Below are positions 18,990-32,310 of a stretch of DNA of 64,000 nucleotides, piece after piece. The position numbers were made by a program, and so were the translations under genes. This stretch comes from Auanema rhodensis (taxonomy: Eukaryota; Nematoda; Chromadorea; Rhabditida; Rhabditidae). The notes below the pieces were generated by a model. It did no database searches. It saw only the letters and a program-made list of their open reading frames with translations, and was not told the DNA's origin. Where the stretch lies: contig OZ059894.1 of the NCBI GenBank assembly GCA_964057225.1, positions 7,760,131 through 7,824,130 of the forward strand, read 5' to 3'. The first letter of the stretch is position 1. Each line of letters opens with the position of its first letter.

Positions 18990-21900
18990 CTAAAATATTA
19001 ATCGTGATATTAGCCATATTGCTAAAAGTTTTAATGGTTTTAGTAATGTATTAGATGAATTGCATAATGGACTATGACATCCACATAACGTTAATCTTGA
19101 AGAATCTAATTCTTGTCGTTGTGCTGTTGTCATAAATAGTTCACGTGTTGCTGGTTCTGAAATTTATTTATTTTTCTTTTTATAAAATTTTTTTAAAATC
19201 AAAACTAACCTATGCATTCTTTAATTTCACCCAATACCCTCACAAGACTGTGGTTATATCCAATAATATCTGATAAACAACCTCGCATATAGCCATGCCT
19301 TCGTCGACCTTAATTAAAAAATTTTATTTCACAATTCAAAGTTGACGAATCTTAATTTTAGATTTTCTATCACCCGTTTAATGTCATTTCTCTTGTATTA
19401 TACTACCTCTCTCTCTTCTATTTATTTTCTCTCAATCTCTTTCTCTTTCTCAATCTCTTGGATTTTCTCTCTATCTTTTCACTCTATATCTATATACCAT
19501 CTGCTCTTTTTCAGCTTTTTAATGTAATTGTAACTCAAAAACATTAATTTTCACTGCACTAAGCACACTGGTTCCAAATGAAACTTTTGAAATTGGTCTT
19601 AAACACATTGAAATTCATTGTTAACTGTGTTTTAATTTTATTTTTTTTATTCACGTTATTCTAAATTTCAAATACTGGTAAAGGTGATATTATAAAACTT
19701 GAAAATAAGCTTAGGTATAAGCTTACATTAAATAATTTTCTTCAATGATTATTTTTTTATTTTTTTTTTTATTTAAAAATTTAATTCTAACATACCTCCA
19801 ACGACATCATTTATTCGTAATGTTATACACATATCCGAACAATTTTTTATATATAGATAATTCCTATCAAGGCTGAAAAATATACAGAATTAATTAAATA
19901 AATTGAAAAATTTTGTTATTTATTTCTAAATATTTATTTTTGAATTTTAATTTATGAATTTTATCCTTTATTCACTAATGCTACCCCCTTATAGTAACAC
20001 CAACATTTCTTTTCTAACGCACAGGCTTCCTCTATTAAGCATTCTCAAGCCTATTTGCAGCCACTTGTGTAAAACTTAAAAAGCTCAACGATTACATCCT
20101 AAGCATAACCTGAACGTTATTGAATGAAGTGACTGAAATTCATATCCTATACCCCTAGGGAACTATTTTCGAATTGCTGACGGATCGAACAAGCTGTGCC
20201 TTATACGGCACATGAAGCCCCAGCTCGCACTTACACATTTTCCGGCGGCCGCCAATTCGATTACACAACCTTGGGCTCAGTCAAAAGGCTATAGATGTGA
20301 ATATTGACAACTCTTACAGGATGAAGGTTTTTTTTTGTGAATTTGAGGTAGAAAAAGGGTTATTTATTTTATTTTTTAATAAATATATTTTGCTTTTAAT
20401 TAATTTTTTGAAATAATTTGCATAAATACCGAAAATATTAGGATGTTTCATCATACAAAATTAATATTTTTTACAGATAATTTGATAAATTTAAAAAAAT
20501 AAGAAAACAAACATACTTATGTCTATCACAATGAACATCAAAAGATAATGGTTTCCGGTATAGATTTGATATGTATTGATAATGATCTTCCAAATACGGA
20601 CTCATACAGCTATAGCACGGTAACCGGAGAGCTGAAAATAATTTTTTAAAAACTTTATTTATGTTTTTTTTATTTTTTTTGTTTATTTGTTTATAATTGT
20701 TTCTTAAGAAAAAAAACTAAAATGATTTGAACTATCAATGTGTTTACTAGCAAACATGCTTTTGCTTTGTTCAAAGTTTGACAGGATGAAAAGAATTTTT
20801 TTTTGTTTCTATTCATAAACTGAAGTTGGAAATTTTTTTTTATTGTTTAGTTTTTCTTCTTCAAAATTTGAACAAAATTTTAGTGTTGTTGATATTTGTG
20901 TTATTACAAATTATTCAAACTATATGATATTGTCAAAAACTTTAACTATATATATGCTTTTTTTAACTTTTTTCTAAACTTATTTTCAATAGTAAAGAAT
21001 TAAGAAAAAGAAAAAGGCTTTCTGAATCTTTTTACAAGACTGCAATTGACAAATATAATTAAATTAAAGAATTATATGACAAATTCGTGATTTTGTTATG
21101 TGAATGACACTGAATATTATACTCCAAATGTTGCTAATGTTTGAACATTTTTTAAAAATTCTTGTCAAGATTTCAATTTATTCTTCTAGATTCTAGTTAA
21201 TAGAGAGAGTGAGAGAGAGTGAGAGAGAGAGAGAGACAGAAAGAAAAAATTTGTACATATTCATTGAAAATACGGTATATTCCCTGGAAATTCATCCATA
21301 TTCGCAAAATGATCACAGACTTTCAAGTAAAGAATAGGAATAATAGAAACGATTTTTAAAAAGTTTTATGTTTTGTTTTAGTTTGGTTAAAAGTTTGTAC
21401 ATTAGTTCCCTTAGGAGTAGTTTATATAGGGGCATGTTTGGAAATTCATATTTGACTATATAAGGTATAGAACAACAAATGTTTTTGATGTTTGTTTACC
21501 TAAAAACCTCAAAGAATCCAAGAAAGAAATTATATTTAATTTATCCCCAAAGGAAAATTGTTTCCATTTTTCAAAGGAAATTCATACATATATCATTATA
21601 TTATGTGTTTTTTTCTCCTTTTATGCCTTCATATACAGTATGGTGTTGATGATTTAGATGAAAAGTTTCCAGAAAATATTCGAAAATCTGTATAGTAGAA
21701 GATTTGTGATTTTACTCGTCGCTGACTTTGAAAATTTGTAGCAGAAATTCAAAAAGCAGGAACGTTACAAGTTCACAAAATTTCCTAAACATCCCGCCAT
21801 TTTCCGATTTTTTCGGAGAAAAAACGATATCAAGCTCGTTGGAATATAAAATTTTCTTTTAAGCACAGGATAAGTATGTTCTAGAAAATAAAAAAAATGA

Positions 21901-24900
21901 GAAAGATAAGAAAAGAAATAGAGAAGAATGTCTAGTACTTGTCTTCTGTCAATTGACTACTACATCCCCTTCTCCCCAAGAGATTAAGGAAGTAACAGAT
22001 GCAAAAAGTGAAAAAGCGAGATGTTTTAACGATAGCAGCACACGGATATTCAAATCTCAATGAGCCATAGTTTATTGTTTCAAGTATCTGTTCCAGGTTT
22101 TGTTTTAATTTTTTGAAAATTGAAATACTTGTATCACATTAGACACACGACAACCTCGTCGTTAATCTTTTAAGAAAATCCTCAAATCTTAATATATTAA
22201 GATTTGCTGTGGTTTTTGAACTAATAGTCTGTCTTGTGGTAACATATTCCGTCAATGTCCGTCAATCTCAGCAAGCTGACCTCAGACTCAAAAAGGAAAT
22301 TGGTTCAACTAGACCATGTGCTTCATCCCAGCATCTTATTGAGGTTAAAATTCCATAGCATCAGAAATGACGCCGATAAGAGGCAAGAAAATGGAAGAGC
22401 ATTTGATGGAACAAAAAACTGAAACGCCGATTGGAACAAAAAGTGGAAAAGAAAACAAATTTTCTTGTTATTCTGTCAAAAGAAAAATGACCGCGAAGTG
22501 ATGAAGCTCATGTATGTGACCCTCTTGGGACAATAAGTCGCAGCCTATTTCATTTAAAGAAAGTGACAGAAAACTGAAACACTCGTATATAATTTAGAAT
22601 CAGAATAGTCAATAATATTGTTTCTGAAATATTATTTCTAAATTCTCATATTTGCTTTGGCAAATTTGTGAAATATTTAAGAACAATGCTCAAGTTTCAA
22701 CACTAAATATTATGTAATATGATGAAAATCCCTCATTCAATACATTTCATTGTAATCAATTTTAGCATTTAGAAGTAATTGATACGCTAACGAATATTTT
22801 TTTTATATCTTAATGTACTAACTATAATTCTGTTGTCCTTTATTTTATTTTTTTAGGATGAAAGAAAAAGATAAAAAGACATGTATTCATGAACATAAAA
22901 GCGTCATCAGATTGTTAGATATGTCTGTGTTTCATGTAGATTGTACTACAATCGCTATGTCTTTTTCCATTTTTCTGGGCTTTCAACTCAGGCTCTTTGT
23001 TCTTTGTAAAAAAAAAAGAAAAAATAGATAAGCAAAGGAAGTGGTCACAAGTATAATTAGTTAGTCGAAGAGCAAATTAAAAGAGTTTGTGCATACACAT
23101 AGGTGATTGATATTGATAGTTTGACAAATGCTTTTCCTCAATTATTGTTCTTCTCAATACTGTTCTTTATTTAATTTTTAATTTATATTATTATATATTG
23201 AATATAAGAAGGGATGAAACCTAGTTAAGAAATTATCGAAAAAGGGTTAGGAAATGGAAAACGAATAGAATCATGTATATCATGAAGAGGAGCAAATGTA
23301 TTGAGAGAGAAAATTTGAAGAAGAGTGTTACATCCAACCCATGTTTTGCCCAAATTGAGAAATGCCAAAGAGTTTCGCTTTGAAAAGCTAGATAAGAGGA
23401 TTGAAGTCAAACTACTGCGTCCATAATGTAATGAATATCCGTACGGATTGCTACTTCATCTTGGCAACAAGATGACGGAAACTCGGTAACGGCCTGACAA
23501 ACCTGATTAGGTGGCAGATTTAGTCGAAATGAGTTATATGTGCAGCTAATAGGCTTTAAACTCTAATTAAATATCCAACCAAGCTGGTCCCCGTGAACAT
23601 ATTGCGTATATAACAGCATTTTATTAGTTTATTTGAACAAGTTTGACCATGTTTCAAGCCGGTGGAAAAAGCAGTAATACTGCAGGGTGCACGAATTGGA
23701 AAGGTCAAAAGCAGTTGGAGCCAGTTTGGCGAAACCAATTTGACATCTCAGCTCATATAATGTTTATGGTTGAGAGGATTGGTAAGCAAACAGTTTAAAA
23801 TACTTTAGAAATTTGAATCAAAAGATATAAGAAACTTAAAAATGTTCATTGAAGTATATATAGATCTGTATTCATGTGTATAGTTAGGAAGTGAGAAAAA
23901 AAATTTGAAAATGAGTGCAATACACCTTTCCGGAACTCGGAACTGGCTTCTCGTACATAGTATATGCATCTCTATTCTTCCTTCTATTCTTTTTTTACAC
24001 TATATTGTACTTCCAGCACTATATATTCGTTTCTTTACTTGTAAATGTTGTTGTACATTCACTTACATCAAGAGCCTGAGGGCATTTTGTCGGATGTGAT
24101 GGGGTGAAGAGAGAAGCCGTCGTCGTGTCAAGACACAACGACAGCCTAATCGAGGCAATCATGTTTTCTTCTACATCTACGGCTGTTTTCTCTGTCTCAT
24201 CGCTCAACAGACGAACCTTTTTCTGATTTGTACGAGCCTCGCGAAATCAACGCCAAGATGTTTTCTTCGAATTTGTAGAGAAAGAGGTTGCAGAGAAATA
24301 TAAGGTTGAAGTCGAGATGCTCATAGCTTCTTGCATCACACTGATCATTACAGCTTCTTTTCATCTTTTGCTTAGAAGTCATAGGTCACAAGAATACATG
24401 TCATCAACATCAAATAGTATTCTGATGACTTTATGTGATTGTAAATACATTTTAGAACAACAAACAACATAATGTAATCGTGTAATGAGAAAACATTAAA
24501 CGGAAATGATGTCATCATATGAAGAAGTTTTAACGGACAATTTTCATTCTCTATTACTTTTCTCGTAATTAATTTCCTGTAAAGTTATTCATTTTTCAAT
24601 AAAATGTAAAAAAAACTCATGAGTGTTTGAGATGAACACTGAAGATTCAGATGAGAAGATAAGACAATTTTCATGAAATTAAAGAATCTAGGCGTGATTA
24701 TTCAATCGGAAAACTAGTCCGATAAACTGCAAAAAAAGCAAAAAAAAAGAACAAAATATCATAAGTATACATAAAATATTACGTCGCTTTTAAATAATTT
24801 TACAATATCTTATTATTGGATTGAAACAAAAAATGTGCTTCTGAGGTTTTGCAAAAATAATCTTTTGTTCGAAACAATGTTGAAGCTTTCAGCTTATGCT

Positions 24901-27900
24901 TTCAAGTAAAGTCGGGAAAGTTGAAACTTGCTTCATTAAAATAAAGACATTTAGTATTACCTGATGAAAAATCGGATACATTAGCTAATAGATATGAGAC
25001 AAGCTGTAGAACATCAGCTGCCATTTTAGCATTCCAGGAATAAATGAAGTTGAAAACGAGGAAGATGCAAGATTTCAGTAAGATTTTTCTTCTTTGAAAT
25101 CAATTTATTAGTGCAAATGGAATAATGAAGAAAAGACAGACTCTACAACACAGAAGAAAGGCTTCTCTCTCTTCTGATTCTGGAAGAGCTTCATGGGTGG
25201 GGGGGGGGGGGGGGGGGGGGGGAATGTTTGAAGGCCAACACAATAGATATAGATGAGTGACAAGCTGGCCTAGAGTGGAAGAAAAATCCATTTGAACGTC
25301 TCAAAGACGTCTAGTTTCTATCTTTCTATATCATCTTCTTTCTTTCTTTGTATGTCTTGCTTGTCAGGCTTTTTCTGACGATGAAGTCGGTTTGAAGCTC
25401 TTCTTCCAACTCCAAGTTTAACTCATATTGTTATTCTTGATATTCAATACAAGCAAACAAATGGAATTATAGAAGAGGAATGTCAAAGATTCAGCTCCAA
25501 AAAGTCTTAAAAATCCAAAGGAAGAACTGTTTCGTCTATCGTATAGTGATATCCTAAGCATTCTCTTACTCTAATCATGCCGCGGACTTTCTACCCAATC
25601 AAAAAACTTCAACGGCTTTGCTGTTTTGGCTTCAATTAGGGGATAGGAAAATTTGGTCAAATGAATAACAGTCAGTTGTCCGTCTGAGTTGTCCGTCAGC
25701 ATCTGATTGCTACAAGAACGATGCAGAAGACAACGACAACGAAGCCGACGTCTTCCTGTCTTTCTTCGACCACTGGCATCCGCAACCCTGTTAGCTTTCA
25801 TCCTTAACATTTCGTCGACTTCCTCATCTTTCATCGTATGTTATCTTGACCCTTTCACAATAAAAAATGTTTTTTTAGAATGTAAAAGGAGATATAATGC
25901 TTAATTTCCATTGTTGTTGACCACAATGCTCTGAACAGCTTCAGAGAGACTTGCAGCAGAAGATATGAACAACTTTAAAATTTGATTATGATCATCAGAC
26001 TAAAAGCATAGGAAAAGAATGGCTGGAGCCTCCTGAACCAAGTGGAGCTTCATAAACCTAAGCTTTTATCCATGTTTTGTCATGTCAAACTGACATGATA
26101 TAATTGAAAAGGAAATTTCAAGAGAATTCAGCAGAAGTTTCATCGAATTGGGATTGAAGGATTAATGTCAAACCAAATCTCACTCAAATTCACAATGCCA
26201 TCTACGTACAGCTCATGAGAAAGTTACTCTTTTTGCTTTTTAAACCCTTAATATGCATTAAATTAAAAACAACAATTTGCTCTTTATAAGAGCATAAAGC
26301 TCTTCATCATCATTTTTTTTCAAAAATGTCAAGGAAGCGCTTTGTTGTGTAAATGGAAATAAAGGTCGATGGCACTCAAGATCTCGACATTTCATCCTCG
26401 CATTCTCCGCTGTCTTTTGCATTCTTTTGTGATCAATCTACTTGTCCATTTGAAACGTTTTTCTGATATTCTTGGATCGGCAAGAGTAGCTTAAAGCTTA
26501 TCTAGGAACAATACTACTTTGCTAGAAGCCTTCTCAACCAAAAATACGAACTTGCCCTTTTGTCTCAATCATAAACCTTTCGAAAATTCAGATTTTTGAA
26601 ATTAATAACAAAAAGATGAGACAATAAGAGAGTGAAAATAGCAACACAGTTTTTGAAGATTTTAGTTATGAAGTATAGAATAAAGTGAGTTGTTCTAAAG
26701 CAGCCTCATTACCTGATTAGGGCATGTTGCTGAGTAAGAGAGAGAGAGAGAGAGAGAGAGAAACAGAGAAACAGAGAGAAATAGAGAAATAGATAGTAAG
26801 AGTTAGAATGAGAGAAATATATAAATGTATAGAGAAAACGAGAGAAGAATTTGCTTCTAACACAGGCGCCCTAGCGTGAAATAGACCAATTGCCTATCGC
26901 CATATGAGAAACAATAGCAACACATAGTTTACTTTAAACTTTTTTTAACATGGTTCAGGTAGCCGTTCTGGTTGTTTGACTTCAGAATGTTTATGCTTTT
27001 CATCAAGCTACAAGAAAGGTTTTTTTCTTTGTAAACTAGAGCTATTACTAAGGTATAAAGGGAAGTAACTTTTTTGTTCAAAACTTAGATTGCATGTCCA
27101 TACATATCTCATGGATCTCATGTTCAATATAAGCTCTCCATCTAGACTGTGTTTTAGAGTTTCAAGTAAATGAGTAAAATCCTTCAAAAATATATATTTC
27201 AAATGAAGAAAGTTTACGAAAGTTGCCAAAAGCTCAAGTACAGCTGTGGCTCTTTGTCGTATTTCATTCCGGATCTGTTAGCCGAATCCTCCAAATTATT
27301 TTCCGTTTTCTATTTCTCATTCCATCAAATTTACTCCTCGATTTTACATGAATATTCTCTGTCTCTCTCTTCTACTTGCTTTCTTTCTTTCTATTTTACG
27401 GAGATGAGGACATAGAAAGGAAAAGCGGGATAGATGTGCGACTCGTCGTCGTCGAAGCCGTGATGGAGCAATTGGCCCAATTGGCGTGAGAGATAGAAAG
27501 CCGATCAAAATGAAGTGTAGTAGAGTATGTGACTAGTATTTTCATTTTTGAAATCTTGATGATGAGAACTGTTATCAGATAAACAGTTGGATAATCTTCA
27601 CAAAGCTGCGAAGGAAAATGAAAAATCGGATTTGAATACAAGCTACACAATGATTCTGAAGGAGGTTTCATACAACTGGTTGCCAAATTGAAGAAAAATC
27701 CGAAAGAAATCAGAAAATAAATAAATCAAAGTCAGATTGAAACAAATCGCATGCAAAGATATAACTCTATGAATCAGTTTTTCAAGAATATAATCAAATA
27801 TCAAAACAATGAATACAAAAATGAACTAACCAGCGTCATCAAAAGTTGCTGGATCGTGCACATTGGCCAGAATAAACGAGAACAACTTGGTGAACTGTGA

Positions 27901-30900
27901 CGTCATAGCCTCATGGCGAGGCAGCCACGTGTCCAACAGGTAGATTAGTGTTTTAGGAATACAAAGTATGAAATGATACTTCGTCAATGAATCACACTGC
28001 TTATGACTCTTGACAAGGTGTTCTGCCTTTTGAATAGATGGTACAGAGCTAGAGATGAAGCAGCAGGTTACGAGGTAAAGCAGGAAATGAAAAAAGTATT
28101 GAGGTAGGGTAGATTTGGTACACTGCTTCAAAGGATACCAGCAGTTAAGGTGAAGGGGTGCAGGCTCGTGTTCTTTTTCTGGCCAAGTGTGCACGTTGAG
28201 CTTGTCTTCTTCTGAATCCAGGACGGTCTTCGAAGACAGCTTGATTCCACGAATTGCCCGCAGGCGATAGATGGTTGCCGAATAAGCTGAGCTAGGAGGC
28301 GGGAAGACGGCTTGGTTGGGTGCTGTCCGAGCAAAAGGGGTGGGATGGGAGCAGGTGCAGCAGGGGCGGGGCACCTCTAACGCTATTTAGACGCTCTGCT
28401 GCCCCTTTTAGTTGCTCTGATCGTCTGGAAGCTCTTGAATCCGTGTAATCTTTTGCTTTTGATGTTTAAGAATCAAAATATCAAAATCAGGAATTGTGTG
28501 AAAAGAGAACAAGTACATTAACATCTTATGATGCTTGATATAGCCTATCAGAAGTTGTGTTGAAAAGTTCAAAAACGAAAATGCATATATGTGTATCTCA
28601 TCGGTCATTCCACCATCTGTTTTCAGACAAAGCAGATTTTCCGCAAAATCTTTTTTACATATAATCATTAACCTTAAAGTATTTGGTATTAGATATATGC
28701 ATCTGGAAAGAATTGCAAATGTTTTTTCTTTTTTCCAAAAAAAAAACAAAACAAAAAAACAAAAAAGCATCGATGTCTGCTATATGGTGTTAGTTGAATG
28801 ATTGAAACTTGAATGTATTAGTTATATAGAAGTATTCATTTCAGAAATTCTTTTCAAACGTAGCTTTTTTCACTTTTTCAGCTTTAATTATGTCTTTTTC
28901 ATCAATACACAAGACTAATTTAAAGTTAAAAAAAGGTATTTTCTCTTTCAAAAAAAACATTCTGATGGCCATGAAAATAGTCAAAGTTGTATGACAAGTT
29001 TTCAGTCCTGTTTGTGTATTTTCTTTCTTATTTTTTTAATTTTGTTTTCAGTGCATAGCATCTTGTAAGATAAAAATTAGAATTTAGATCATATCATTCG
29101 TCGACTTTTAGCTTTTTATAGACAATCTGAGCGATTTAAACTGATAATCATAGAAAGATGGCAATAATGACTGGAAGGCTCATCTTCAATTAAATCTTTT
29201 AACAGATTTCAAATCACGACCTTCAACAGCTTTAAATCTAATTTGGATAACAAATTAAGAATTTTCGATTGTTGAAGATGTTTTGGAGTAGTTTCTCCAA
29301 TAAATGTGCTTCTTAGTGTACTCGAATCGGTTGACCGAGTGGTCACCACTTCTTGTATTAATTGAGAGTTAGAAGTATAGGGTCCATCTTCAAATTATAT
29401 TGAGTTTGATATGAGCCACAATACATATATGTATATGTACACATGTCGTTTATGATTAAAACAGATCTAATGCAACAAAACTGACGATGAAATATGCAAA
29501 ACGTTCGTCTTTTTAGCTTTTTTTTGGTTCACATTTTTCCATTTTCTTTCACACTTGCCTTCATAGACATACAGCAAGCTTGGCAGGAAGACAACGACCT
29601 CTATTTGATTTCAGATGTGCATCTCGAAATCTCGGAAATATTAGAATCTCGGCTTCTCAAATGCCCTTTTAATTGTTTCTTATTCAATAAGAATTTGAGT
29701 CTGAGACAAAGAAGAATTAAAAATGTTGATTGATTTTGAAACGAATACTCACACACATGAAGTCAATATTAGACTTTTGTGTATTTCAAAAAAAAAAAAA
29801 AAAAAAGCTTGAAAGACAAGCAGCTTAAGTAAAAGGTATAGTCTAATATCATATTTAAATTTAGATATTAATATATCTTATTCACTAAAAATTGATCAGA
29901 TTATGATTATCAGTCATATTAATCAAATTCACTCCCTGACTTACATGAACATGTATTTACATGTAAATAGGTAAAGCTGACAAAAACATATTTGCAATTG
30001 TTTCAACTCATTTCCTCACTCCTGTGTTCGTAACTGCTTTCATCACCAAATCTCATTTCCACATGAATTTCCGTTATATAATACTATTTTAATTTAAAAA
30101 TGAAAAATAAAATGTTTGAAAAGTGATTATATACTAATGTAATTTAGGTATGTATACATTTAGTATATTTCAAGCTTCAAATGGTTGCCATGCTCTTATA
30201 AATATTTGATAGCAACTGTTCTAAGTACGTAATAAGAGCAAATGAACTTCATCTTTCAAATGGTTTAGATCAATTAACTAAAAAAAATATAATAATTGAT
30301 CAATAATCACTGTGAATATTACAGTTCTTAACTATATGAAATAAGAATATCACTTGTATTCAGTCCAAATCTTAAAATTCACCATATTATAGCGTTTCGT
30401 TCTCAAACAAAGTTATAAACATAAAGAGTTTTACAGCAATTATTAGAAAATAATGATTTAAAATTAAGAAAACACAGCACTCAATGAACAGCAACCGCAC
30501 ACAGTGTAAGAAAAATATGAAATAACTTTCACGTGATCGTGCAAACCACAGTCACGTCACAAGATGTCTGATATGAACTATACTATATGAAATATGATTT
30601 GTATCGAAACAAATATAAATCCATTTATAATTTAATTTCAAAACAAAGCAGTTTTCAGTGATTAAAGTGAAGAAAATAACATAAAAGCTGTGATTGTTAG
30701 GTGATTTGCGTATGAAAAAAATTATAAATTTTAAACCAAGTGTTAGAGGTAAGCGGAAAAATTGCAAAAGAAAAGAAAAAAAAGCGGATAGATAGAGGAG
30801 GAGCCGATAGGTTGTTTCTAATTGAAACACTCAGACCCACCTTCCTCCATATTATTTGATATGTGAATAATGTTATCTGGATCTGAAAATTTAATGAAAT

Positions 30901-32310
30901 TACATGAAAATGTGAACAAAAAAATTATTGGAAAAGTACTGTAAAATAGAAGATGGAATTGAATATTTAATTATATTTAACTATACATTATTGTGAAGAA
31001 AATATTTATATAATATTTAGTTACAATATTTATATTTATAATCTCTAATCTTTACTCTTATGTATGTTAAGGTTATAGATTTATTTCTCAAAATATATAT
31101 ATTTCTATTTCAAAATTTTCACAAATTTTATAATATATAATCAAATTTTAAAGATAAAAAAAAACTCATCATCATACTATATGTATATAATATATCTTTT
31201 ACTTTCAAATATGTATATAAATAATTTGATTGAGTTATGAATAGAAGTTTGCTTGTATTCATCAAAATAGCCAATGGAAAAGTAATTTTCTGTTCGTAAA
31301 TTCTTCATCATCTTCATCATAATCATCATCATCTTCATCATACAATTTTCATAATCTACTTTAGTTTTCTGATAAAATGCCTCAAGGAATGTATTTTCCA
31401 CTATACTCAGTACTAACGGGATCCGCGCAAAAATTGGATTGGTCAGTGTGTTTCCCCCAATTCACATTGAATGCACTTACAATTACTTTTCAAAAAAAAA
31501 GTTCATTGTGAACGAGTTTGATGTTGGAAAGTTTTTGGATAATAGGTTATCAAGTTTATAAAAAGTTGGATATAGATTATGCTCAAGCTTATGTCTCTCA
31601 TTTCTAAGCTGTAGTTTTCAGTTTCATTCCTGATAGCTTTTACACATCCCTTTTTCATTTGATATAACAAGTGAATGAAGCCTTAGGATTGAAAAACTTA
31701 AATGAAACAAGTTTCAACTGATTCTCGTGTTGTCCGACAATTGTCAGAATAGTTAGACGATCATCAAGATTCACAGCAATTTGCATAATTATAGTTAAAA
31801 TCGTCTTCATCTATCATGTAGTTTAAATCATTAAAGTAATTAGAATAACGGAATGCATAGTTAAGCCTGAACTTAGTGAACTTAAACCAACTTTAAGCTT
31901 TTACTATGTTTAAGTATGTGTATGTATGTGACTGAGTAGGACAACCATGTTGAGAGAAACGTTGAGTAAATGAGTAAAATAAAAAAAATAAATTCCGAAT
32001 GTTAAAGAAAGATAGATACAGTGTTTGAATGTGAGAGAGAGAGAAAGAGAAAGAGAGAGAGAGAGAGAGAACGGAAGAAAGATACTCGAATTCTTTCCAT
32101 GAGTGTTCTTTCAACTTTCATCGAAACTCATCTTACAAGCATTTCCTTATACACATATTACTCAAATAGAAAAACGATGACGATGATGATGTCATGAATC
32201 ATACTCATTCTATTCATAAAAGAGTCTACTGTGAAGGGTCTTACCTTGTAATCTCCAACGTTGTTGAGGATGTTGGTCTTTCCAATCGTTCCGACTACTT
32301 CGTCCTCCAA
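18990..32310 (-). CDS. odr-2/hot: ODR-2/HOT-type Ly-6 (three-finger) GPI-anchored protein; first exon not found
   Basis: Minus-strand exons in order: 32245-32310, 30841-30882, 20517-20631, 19796-19872, 19210-19308, 18990-19156 (stop 18990-18992). All junctions keep phase. The protein runs GGRSSRNDWK..RWRLQ, then DPDNIIHISNN, then PCYSCMSP, and on to C-terminal CGCHSPLCNSS followed by a hydrophobic tail (LLKPLKLLAIWLI). A CxxC start, interior cysteines (DVHC, NCSDMC, RGC, KEC) and a final CxC...CN are the Ly-6/uPAR signature. CYSCMS and the GGxxxHGYMRGCLSDI block are as in nematode ODR-2 and HOT proteins. The hydrophobic end fits a GPI signal. ODR-2 acts in C. elegans chemosensory behaviour. 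The four 3' exons are strong; the two 5' exons (66 and 42 nt) are weaker and rest on phase, splice sites and sense. No signal peptide is located. Confidence 0.72.
20110..20330. other. GC-richer patch in the intron between Ly-6 exons at 19.8 and 20.5 kb
   Basis: A stretch containing CGGCGGCCGCC stands out in this AT-rich intron. Neither strand gives an ORF with recognisable features. It may be a regulatory element or an old repeat copy. Confidence 0.25.
21203..21240. repeat. GA microsatellite
   Basis: Imperfect GA repeat in the long Ly-6 intron. Confidence 0.85.
25199..25222. repeat. 24-base poly-G run
   Basis: Uninterrupted G tract, the longest G homopolymer in the window. The proline-rich ORF read from the opposite strand is only this run. 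Length may be unreliable in an assembly. Confidence 0.85.
26735..26765. repeat. GA microsatellite
   Basis: GA repeat followed by further degenerate GA-rich sequence to about 26845. Confidence 0.85.
27831..27906 (-). CDS. Candidate alternative first exon of the Ly-6 gene
   Basis: On the minus strand an ATG opens a frame (MTSQFTKLFSFILANVHDPA) that ends at a GTTAGT donor in phase 1. This is the phase needed to join the first strong Ly-6 exon (20517-20631). A short hydrophobic core (LFSFILA) could be a weak signal peptide. A longer frame, open upstream to an ATG at 28372-28374, passes through it. A GC-rich block with GGGGCGGGGC (28363-28372) lies just upstream, as expected of a promoter. ODR-2 in C. 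elegans has isoforms with different 5' exons, which makes this plausible but unproven. Confidence 0.25.
28128..28430 (-). promoter_or_regulatory. GC-rich block with GC box, possible internal promoter of the Ly-6 gene
   Basis: The sequence becomes GC-rich over about 300 bp in a very AT-rich intron. It holds GGGGCGGGGC (28363-28372 on the plus strand) and the 13-mer CAGACGATCAGAG on the minus strand (28415-28427). The same 13-mer occurs in the GC-rich 5' region of the UNC-39-like gene. This suggests a promoter firing leftwards. Confidence 0.35.
32030..32072. repeat. GA microsatellite
   Basis: GA repeat in the intron between the two most 5' Ly-6 exons. Confidence 0.85.

Larger units (their letters stand above)
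20632..30840. other. 10.2-kb intron of the Ly-6 gene
   Basis: AT-rich, with short GA tracts (near 21205-21240 and 26735-26765), a 24-G run (25199-25222), and no ORF that resembles a known family. It contains a candidate alternative first exon at 27831-27906 and a GC-rich block at about 28130-28420. Confidence 0.5.

Noticed and set aside
24019-24207. Minus ORF ending at a good GTAAGT donor (CPQALD)
   Set aside because: Its phase (0) does not match the downstream Ly-6 exon (needs phase 1), and no other partner exon or family match was found.
28128-28334. Second minus ORF overlapping the GC-rich block at 28.1-28.3 kb
   Set aside because: GC-rich DNA has fewer stops; two overlapping open frames with no known motif are not evidence of a gene.
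29318-29400. tRNA-like GACCGAGTGGTC
   Set aside because: Only the D-arm-like motif is present; no anticodon arm or T arm follows.
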